Assembly: GCA_030063045.1 (NCBI GenBank)
Contig: JAQSEB010000202.1
Coordinates: 62,001-126,000, forward strand
Direction of reading: 5' to 3'
Length of the DNA: 64,000 nt
Source: Pratylenchus scribneri
Taxonomy: Eukaryota > Nematoda > Chromadorea > Rhabditida > Pratylenchidae
Below, one piece after another: positions 56,291-64,000 of the stretch; the stretch's first letter is position 1; each line of letters opens with the position of its first letter. The position numbers and the translations under genes were made by a program. The notes under the pieces are model-generated. The model was not told the origin of the DNA. It searched no databases and saw nothing but the letters and a program-made list of their open reading frames with translations.

Positions 56291-56770
56291 TCAACAGTGT
56301 TTTTTGGCCGACTACTCCTGTCCAACGTCTTCATTGCCTTGTGCCTTTGCCTGCCCTGCTCTTTGCCTTGCTCGGCTCCAACTTTAGTGCCAATCTTTGT
56401 CTGCTCCACCTTTTTGCCTTGGTTCTGCCCTTTGTGTGCCGGCCCTTTGCTTGCATCCAACTTCGCTTCTTCGCGTGCATTTGTGCCATTGTCTGCGCTT
56501 CTCCCCGAGGATTGCTAAGGCAAAGTTGAAATTTTATTGAGGGTTTTGGGACTAAAACTTGAAAGGAATTTTAAGTTTAGCCTAAAAAGCTAAACATAAA
56601 CATAAAAGGAACCGTAAAAAGCTCCTAAAATTTCAACAAATTTGCTGCAGGCATTAAATTGTCTTGCAACATAAAATAAAGGGGAAAGCCATAGGTATTG
56701 GACTAAACAGAACAATAAACTTAGGTTTATTGTTAACAATTTTAAGAGAATTTGAACAAAATTCTTAAAA

Positions 56771-57286
56771 ATGTCCAAACCTCTAGAGAAAAAAGTTAAA
56801 TCTGCCCTCGCGGCAATCGATACCATCGCTGTGGACCAAAATTTAAAAGCCGATCCTGGACGTTCAGCAGCCCAAAACGCTGCTGAATACGAATCCCGTC
56901 TTTCAGTCGTTCGCGAGGATCGCAACCTCGTGGCGACTTACCTGGATGATATCCGGGCCGCTGAGAACAGCTGGACGGACTATCTACGAAAGCTGGTCAC
57001 AGACAAGGCTAAATTGGAGCTTGAAGAGAAAAATTTCACTACAGTTCATGAATCTTTGAGCTTTGATGATGCATTCAAAACTGCGAATGAAAAACTTCGC
57101 AATTTGAAAAAATTAGAGTCGGATATACAATTAAGGCACAGAAAAAAGATGCCAAATCAGGCAATAAGCCACCCGGCCCCTGCGCCCTTTGCGATTCAAA
57201 TACGAATCATTGGACCAGTGATTGCCCAGTTTACAATACGGTCGACAAAAGAGTTGACCGAATACGGGAACTCAAGAAATGCCTAA
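56771..57286 (+). pseudogene. gag N-terminus, internally deleted and frameshifted
   Basis: MSKPLEKKVKSALAAID and the following coiled-coil stretch match the start of the other element's gag. After about 120 residues the meaningful reading moves to another frame (near 57110-57160), where three zinc knuckles follow (CALC..., CLKCIRSGHFASNC, CAKCQGKHNRALC) up to about 57380. In the first element roughly 460 residues precede the knuckles; here only about 130 do. The capsid-like middle is therefore absent. The stretch 57160-57286 in this frame is out-of-frame translation. Confidence 0.75.
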
Positions 57287-59895
57287 AGTGCATCCGGTCA
57301 GGGCATTTCGCTTCGAATTGCCCAGTTAAGTCCCTTAAATGCGCAAAATGCCAAGGGAAGCACAATCGAGCCCTATGTAAAAAGGGAGAAGCAAATTCCC
57401 AAAGTGGAAAGCCCAAATATACGGGCACGCCTGATAAAAATGATGAGAAAGAATTGTGTGCTGTTAGTGCCCCAGTTACAAAATCAGGCAGAAAAGGATT
57501 GCTTATGTGCATTGAGACGGAAGTATTCAATCCGTCAAAGTTGGGCCTAAAAGAAAAGGCCTTAATATTCTTTGATAGTGGCAGCCATCGGTCATACATT
57601 AAAGAAGAATTACGTGCCGCACTTGAACTCAAAACATTGTGTCGAGAGAATTTCCTCGTGTCTGCATTCGGCATGAAAAAGGAGCATGTTGCATCCGATC
57701 GAGTTCAATTCGGTCTTCGGACCAATGAAGGCGCAAAGTTGATCCTATCAGCAAATGCCATGGCAACTTTGGTCAGCTCAATAAGAATTGTGCCAATAAA
57801 TCCAGAAGATAAGAAACAATTAGGTCAAAACCCATTGCCACTTCGAGGCAAAATAGCCAAACCGGATATACTGATCGGAATCGATCAGTGGCAGTTGTTC
57901 GATATAAGAACAATTGCAGAGTTGCCCAGCGGCTTTTTCCTTAGCCAATGTTCTCTGGGACAATTTATTTCTGGAAAAGGAAGAATGGCAAGTTGCCTGT
58001 GCGCCATCCAACCAGAAGATTTTGAATCAGAAGTCTGTGGAGTGGCCGTCTATGACAGTGAAGATGCCCCCGACGATCCAGACTACGATTGGTCAGAATC
58101 TGAACACGAATACAGTGATGAAACTGATTCAGACGACAGCGGCTTGCAGGAATTGGATGAACCAAATCCAGCAGCATTGCCCATCATAAGGCCTCCACCC
58201 ATAGTTGTTGGCTGCCCATTATTCCGACGAGTTCCATATTACGATGAAGGGCAAGGGGATGAAAGACTCTTGACAGACTCTTCTGAAGATGAGAGTTCAT
58301 CTGAAGATGAAAGCAGCATTTCAACCATTCCATGGCCATTTATCTACGGCTGCAATTGCAAATGTTTCGAAAAAAGAAAAGAAGGTTTCAAGGGACTATG
58401 CAGTTGCGAATATTTTGGAAGAAAACGCCCTTGTTCATGCAGACCCGAAAGGCCTACATCTGAAAGTCAGGGCAATCCGGGATGCAAACCGGATTTAAAG
58501 GAATTCAAAAGGGATTCTTCCGACGAATCTGATTCAGAAGATGAACAGATTTTTGCAGTGGCTCTCCAAATAAGGAACAAAAAAGGGAACAAATCCTCAA
58601 AAGGACAAAATTCTAAGCCAATTGAAGCCCAAAAAATGGTCAATTCTGGAACAAATCAAGAAAATTATGAGCTTGAAATTAGCTCTGAAGATCAAGAATT
58701 AATCAAAAAAATGGTCTCAGACCATTATAGCCTCGAAAATGTAGGCATGGTTGGTCTCAATGATCAAAAGGATGAAGATGAAACAATTCTAAATGAATTC
58801 AAAGCCAATTTGGCATTCAAAAATGGCCGATATCAGGCCAGTTTGCTGTGGAACGATAAAGCTGATCGGCTGCCAACTAATTACAAGCTGGCAAGAGGAA
58901 GGTTGCGAAGCATCCTGAAAATGCTCAAGGCGAAGCCGGATTTGCTTGAGCAATACAACAAAATATTTCAAGACCAGCTCGACGCTGGGATCATTGAACA
59001 AGTTCAAGACAGAAACACTCAAGGAAGAATACATTATTTGGCCCATCAAGTAGTCATTAGGGCTGACAAAGCAACGTCGAAAGTTCGGATTGTTTTCGAC
59101 GGTTCAATTCAGGACAATAAACTCGGTAAAAATTTGCCAAGTTTGAATCAATGCCTTCACAAGGGCCCATCATTGCTCAATGATTTGGCAGGAATTTTGA
59201 TGAGATTCAGGCAAATGGCCATAGTCATATGCGCCGATTTGAAGCAAGCCTTCTTGCAAATTGAATTGAGAGAAAATGATCGGGACGCTTGCCGATTTTT
59301 CTGGCTCAATGACCCAAGCATTGTAGATGAGGATTCACTTTTCCATCAAAAATTGCCAATTTTTCGATTCAGGCGTGTGCCATTTGGCCTTAATTGCAGT
59401 CCTTTCTTGTTGAACGGAACTATAAAGGAGCATCTTGCTCTCTATGAGGAGAAAGTGGCAAGGGACATCGAGAAAAACATTTATGTGGATAATATCCTCA
59501 TAAATACAACGGAAAATGAATTTTTGGACACTTGCCAAAGAGCCAAGGAAATATTTGCCGACGCTGGAATGCGTCTTTGCCAATTCATGTCAAATTCGAC
59601 TCAGCTTAAGATGCTCGACGAGAATGACATTTCAACAGAATTAAATCCCAAAATATTGGGAATTAAATGGCTAATTGAAGCTGATAAGCTCACAATTGAA
59701 ATGCCGAAATTCACTCAAATGAAGCTGACAAAGAGGATTATGTTAGCTCATATTTCAAAATTATATGACCCTTTGGGGCTTCTATGCCCAGCGACTCTCC
59801 CAGTCAAGCTTCTCATTCGCGACCTTTGGGAAGACAAAGATATCAAATGGGATACCCCAGTTTCTGCTGAAATTCAAGAAAATGGAGTGAATTGA
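57160..59895 (+). pseudogene. BEL/Pao zinc knuckles, protease and reverse transcriptase
   Basis: The frame is open from the zinc knuckles through protease (FFDSGSHRSYI, about 57570-57600) to reverse transcriptase (CADLKQAFLQI near 59230; FRRVPFGLNCSPFLLN; IYVDNILIN near 59480, with YVDN as in the other element). Between protease and RT is an acidic region (DSEDAPDDPDYDWSES) and a Cys-rich patch (CNCKCFEK, CSCEYFGRKRPCSCR). The frame ends at 59895, before RNase H. The reading continues in the next frame from about 59880, so this is a one-base break in a short A run, either a real mutation or an assembly error. Confidence 0.85.
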
Positions 59896-62537
59896 TGCAT
59901 GACTGGGAGGGAATTGAAATAAAGATACCGCGCTTTGCAGGAAAGCAAAGTATGCAGAATGAATTGCATGTTTTCTCAGATGCAAGTGCAGAGGCAATGG
60001 GAATCGCAATTTATTTGCGTTCCAGTGGCCCAGAAATCGGATCACATCTGATTTTTGGCAAAAGCCGTGTTCGCCCAGTCAAATTCCCGAAAAATGAGAG
60101 TACTGCACCTAGAATGGAATTGCAAGCTCTCTCAATAGCCACAAAATTGGCTAAATTTGTGCAAAAAGAGCTGGACATAAGTGATAAACAAGTCATCTTA
60201 TGGACCGACAGCACATGCACAATCGAAAGGCTGAAAGCAAATGAGACAAAGGATCGATTTGTGGAGAATAGACTCAAACAAATCAAAGGAAACTGGCCAG
60301 TTAAGCATGTGGCTGGAGAACAGAATCCGGCTGATTTGGCTAGCCGAGGTGTGAAGCCTAGTGAATTAATTGAAAATTCACTATGGCTAAAAGGACCAAA
60401 ATGGCTTGAAAAAGAGGCAAATGAATGGCCAAAACCAATACTCTGCTATGATCCGAAAGCAGAAAAGAAGGAAAAATTGGAACCACCGATCTGTGCATTT
60501 CCTGCCAATATACCTGAACCGGAATGGATCATCGATCCATCAAGGTATTCATCCTGGGAAAAATTGAAACGAACCATTGTGTTCATTTTACAATTTCTCT
60601 CACTTTTGTTTAAAAGAAAATCCAATTCCGAATGGATCGAGCAGATCAAGCTTGAAAAAGGAAAAAGGATAAATGCCAAAATTCCCACAGCGGAAGAAAT
60701 GAAGGTAGCCGAAGGATTCTTACTTGAATCGGCTCAATGCATTGATTCGCCATCAGATGATGCACGAAAGCACTTAAAATTGTTTGAAAAAGACAAGATT
60801 TTAAGATGCCAAGGCAGAATTGCCGACAGTAGTGCATCGGAAGATGCCAAATTCCCTATTTATCTCCCAAAATCAAGTCCAATAACTGGACTGATCATTC
60901 GAGAAATCCACTGGAAAAATCACCATTGTGGAATTGGAATTTTGTTGAGCATTCTCCGACAAAAGTATTGGTTACCACAAGCTAGGAAAGTGATCAGTAA
61001 ATTCATTCATTCTGATCCAAATACCAAATGCAATGTCTGCTTTAGATTTAAAGCAAAACCGTTTATACGGCCCGAAATGCCACAGCTTCCTAAGGGAAGA
61101 ATCCAAGCCTCACGACCGTTTTCGGCGGTAGGAATTGACTATTTTGGTCCAATTCGTGCACGATTTGGCAATGAAATTCAGAAAATCTGGACTTCTATCT
61201 TCGTATGTATGAGCACAAGAGCTCTGCATATGGAAATAGTTTTGGACTGCTCAGCAGAGAAATTCATGCTGGCCTACAGGCGATTCATCGCCCGACGTGG
61301 TGCGCCCAGGCTGATTAACTCAGATAATGGGACTCAATTTGTCCTGAGCAGCAAAGTGGTACAAAAGGCATGGGAAAATGCATTCACTTGCCTATCAGTT
61401 CAGAAAGAATCCGCTTTGAATGGCACAAAGTGGACTTTCAATACAGAAAGGGCACCATGGATGGGTGGCCACTTTGAACGTTTTGTGGGCCTAGTCAAGC
61501 ATAGCTTACGCCGAACGATCGGTAAAAGGCTGCTAGACTACGATGAATTATCTACTCTATTGATCGAGATAGAGACCGTCGTAAATAATCGCCCTTTAAC
61601 GTATCTGGCTGAAGGCGAAGTGACAGTGCCATTGCGCCCGATTGACTTTCTCATCCCATATGATGATGTCAATTCCGATTTACCACCGATTGGTGAAGAG
61701 GATAATGATCCAGATTATCTCCCCAAATGGGAAAACAAAGATAAATTGATGGAAAATTTCAAGAAATCCATATCTAATGTTGATAAATTCTGGAAAATCT
61801 GGAATGATTCATATCTAATCGCTTTACGCGAAAGATTCGAAAAACTACAAAAACAAGGGGTCAATCGTGAACCATCCCCCGGAGAATTCGTCCTAATTGA
61901 GGACGATCTTCCACGATCGACGTGGAAAATGGGCAAAATTATTGAAACAATACCAGGAAGGGATGGAAAAATAAGGACTGTGGTCTTGAAAACAAACAAT
62001 GGAACACTCAGACGAGCAGTCTCACAAATCTATCCCCTGGAAATCAATCAAAACCCCAATCAAAATCCAGAAGAAACATTAATTAGGTGCGCATTTTCAG
62101 CCATGTCTTCTATCGAATTGGACTACGACGAAATCATCGATGAGTCCGAGCCGGTCCCACGCGGCCCCGAAGCGCCAGAATTTGAAATTGAAGTGACAAC
62201 GGTAGAAAGCAACCAACCGTCTGTGCTCCAATGGATTCCAACAAGGCGACTGACGCCAATACCACCGGAGAATTGCAGCGTGCCTTCACCGCCCACTCAA
62301 TCATTGCAGCAAGGAAGGATGATTGCCGTGCCTTCTCGAAAATTGAATCGATACAAGAAGCAGGATGGAATGGCGCGGCCAAATGTTCTTCAAAATATTC
62401 GGATTCCGAAAACGGGTTCGAAAAATGCCATTTCGGTCGAACGTCATTCGCAGCTGAATCGCCATTTAGAAGCGCCCAAACCGGAAACGCCCAAAAGGAC
62501 TCGTGAACCCGAATCACCCCAAAGGACAAGAAGATGA
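59880..62537 (+). pseudogene. BEL/Pao RNase H, integrase and post-integrase domain
   Basis: RNase H residues are in FSDASA (about 59970), MELQAL and WTDST (about 60200). The integrase H2C2 finger lies at about 60905-61045 (HHCG...CNVC). The DDE residues are in GIDYFGPI (about 61130), SDNGTQF (about 61320) and WMGGHFERF (about 61460). A post-integrase domain with FWKIWNDSYLIALRER follows (about 61785-62040). The frame overlaps the upstream one by only a few bases and depends on it. It stops at a TGA (62535-62537) after a basic, Pro-rich tail. Catalytic residues all look intact. Confidence 0.88.
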
Positions 62538-62549
62538 TGGCCACAAATG

Positions 62550-64000
62550 AATGGCATGCATGCGAGGCCAGGTTCCCCTGAGCCGCCGGCTGGCCACAGA
62601 GTCCTTTACGAAAAGGGCAATAACCAGGAGCGAAGGGGAGTTTTGATGAAGTTCAAAATGATCGAGCCGTGTAGTGAATTGGCGCTACAAGGCCATGGAA
62701 TGTGCGAGGCCATAAAACTAAAGGAGGTCTGGAATCCTTCGGTCGTTAATGTGGGTGGAAGCTGGACAGTTCGGCACGCAACAACACATCCCTGGGGCCA
62801 TGCTCTCCAATGGGAACGAATTGTGCCGACATTCATCCATCTATTGCTGGTGGACTTCATTCTTCGCCATCATAATGAGCATCAACCGCAGTCAATCGGC
62901 TGGATCCTTAATATGAACCCATTAATGGCTTTGAACTATTTGTTTGGAGCTTTGCACAAAGGCAACAAACAACAATTTCCGGCCAAGCGATTGATCCAGC
63001 TATTAGACCTATGGCAATTCAAGTGCCGGGTTTTTGGATGCGAACTATCGACCAAACCTGATCGTCCACTGGATATTTGGCCAAGCGAACGCCGAGGGAT
63101 AAATCAGCCACACTTAAGGCGATTCATCGATGACCTTCAGAAGAACATCACACACGCAATCATGAGCCTTCGACACCAGCGTTATTTTCCGTTGAGGATC
63201 TACAACCCAAACGCTTCCGTGGTGATTGTTGGAGATGAAAATGCCATCAAGCCATTGGCCGAATTAGTGCATTACCCTCAAGTCATCCCAATCAATACTG
63301 GAGATGAATTGGATGCGCATTTCCTGGGGGCACAAATCCAACTTGGAATCATCGTGTTCAAAGCGGATCGACCAAATCTGCTTCCAACTTTGGAGCGGTT
63401 AATGGAGAAGATGCAATACCTCTGGAGATGTGTCATCATTATTGAAAATGCCATTATGACCTTCGATTGGCATCCACAATGGAAAGAAATCGAAGCTTCC
63501 TTGAAAACAATGAAACGTGGAGCAAGCATCGTTACAGTCAATAGGCGGAATCCTGAAGATAAACTGAAGGTCCTCAATGAAATGGGGATTCAACTGCCAC
63601 CCAGTAAACCGCCAAAAATGGCGCAACCAGCGGAAATGGAACCGGAACAGAGCACTTCAGCACAGGTGGCATCGTCGTCAACAAGCCACCAGAAGGCAAT
63701 GCCTGGTGGACAAAATGCAGGGGCACGAATGCCTCTAACTTCCCGCCTGACTCGATTATTGCCCATGATTCTTTTGGCACTTCTATTTTTCTTCGGCCCA
63801 CTAGCAGCCGCTACAGGCACTACCTTGGTACCTACTACACGTCAATCGCAAACTCGAATGGCTAAAATCAATGTAGATGGACGACCCACTCGTTATAAAG
63901 TGAAGGCCAGTGCAAAGGCCAAGCAATATGCCAAAGAAGTAAGGCAGATGGGTACTTTGACACCCACAACAAAGCCAATTCCTTCAACGAAAATGCCTCC
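62550..64000 (+). CDS. Post-pol region of the second BEL/Pao element: unassigned domain then membrane segment (partial)
   Basis: Open to the window end in the same frame as the integrase part, separated from it by the single TGA at 62535. The first ATG is at 62550; 62646 is another. An unassigned domain covers about 62700-63560 and includes LRHQRYFPLRIYN and VVIVGDENAIKPLAE (about 63217-63261). It aligns by eye with residues about 2500-2780 of the first element (KRKRYFPES, TICIGDYTAEV). Next come a Pro/Ser linker and a hydrophobic segment LLPMILLALLFFFGPLAAA (about 63756-63815), followed by a Thr-rich stretch as in the first element's env-like part. The rest lies outside the window. Confidence 0.65.

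Larger units (their letters stand above)
55694..64000 (+). mobile_element. BEL/Pao LTR retrotransposon, 5' portion, damaged
   Basis: Plus-strand element cut by the window end. In order: 5' LTR, primer-binding site, about 500-bp leader, short gag start, zinc knuckles, protease, RT, RNase H, integrase, post-integrase domain, and an unassigned region leading to a membrane segment. The coding order matches the element at 3980-16623, but the frame is broken in at least three places and the central gag is missing. Confidence 0.92.

Noticed and set aside
55772..56529. Frames within the second element's LTR and leader
   Set aside because: They cover LTR promoter, polyadenylation and primer-binding regions; no homologue in the first element and no domain.
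59870..59900. Programmed frameshift between RT and RNase H
   Set aside because: No convincing slippery heptamer or downstream structure is visible, and the first element has these domains in one frame. A plain indel is simpler.

Overview
The window looks like nuclear DNA of a nematode. Non-coding DNA is very AT-rich, genes have many short GT-AG introns, two families of nematode-style seven-transmembrane chemoreceptors sit in tandem arrays, and the large mobile elements are BEL/Pao retrotransposons of the kind common in worms. Repeated small receptor and secreted-protein genes would fit a parasitic (tylenchid-like) worm, but I cannot name the genus from sequence alone.

Layout. (1) 1-24160: a protein-kinase family with signal peptides. 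A minus-strand remnant lies at 179-398. An apparently intact six-exon gene runs 1583-18048, and a decayed paralogue 20902-24159. Intron 4 of the intact gene carries a complete minus-strand BEL/Pao element (3980-16623) with near-identical LTRs and one 3.7-kilo-residue gag-pol-env-like frame. Between the kinases lie a 24-bp minisatellite and a fold-back element. (2) 24979-29986: an orphan secreted-protein gene (seven exons, 428 codons) and uncertain exons of a second gene. (3) 30767-41261: three tandem minus-strand receptor genes of one family; the first (329 aa) and third (337 aa) join into clean frames, the middle one has a one-base discrepancy. (4) 42403-43413: a hAT-like non-autonomous transposon with perfect 8-bp target duplications and an internal 31-bp satellite. 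(5) 43694-55175: three tandem minus-strand receptor genes of a second family (372 aa, 378 aa, and one lacking its first exon inside the window). (6) 55694-64000: the 5' part of a second, damaged BEL/Pao element on the plus strand. It lies in a minisatellite where the third receptor's first intron should be.

What ties the region together. Every receptor gene whose 5' side is visible, in both families, is preceded by copies of the same roughly 200-260-bp non-coding module. Its core reads like TATTTGCGTGCACGCCCAC. The shared module suggests common regulation of the whole receptor cluster, although a transposed repeat is an alternative. Introns act as landing sites: they hold inverted-repeat elements, GAT/ATC microsatellite blocks, minisatellites and both retroelements, while exon frames are mostly preserved. 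Both BEL/Pao elements also share an unassigned domain between pol and the membrane-protein segment. Exon joins were done by eye from GT/AG sites, frame and paralogue comparison; no database search was possible.
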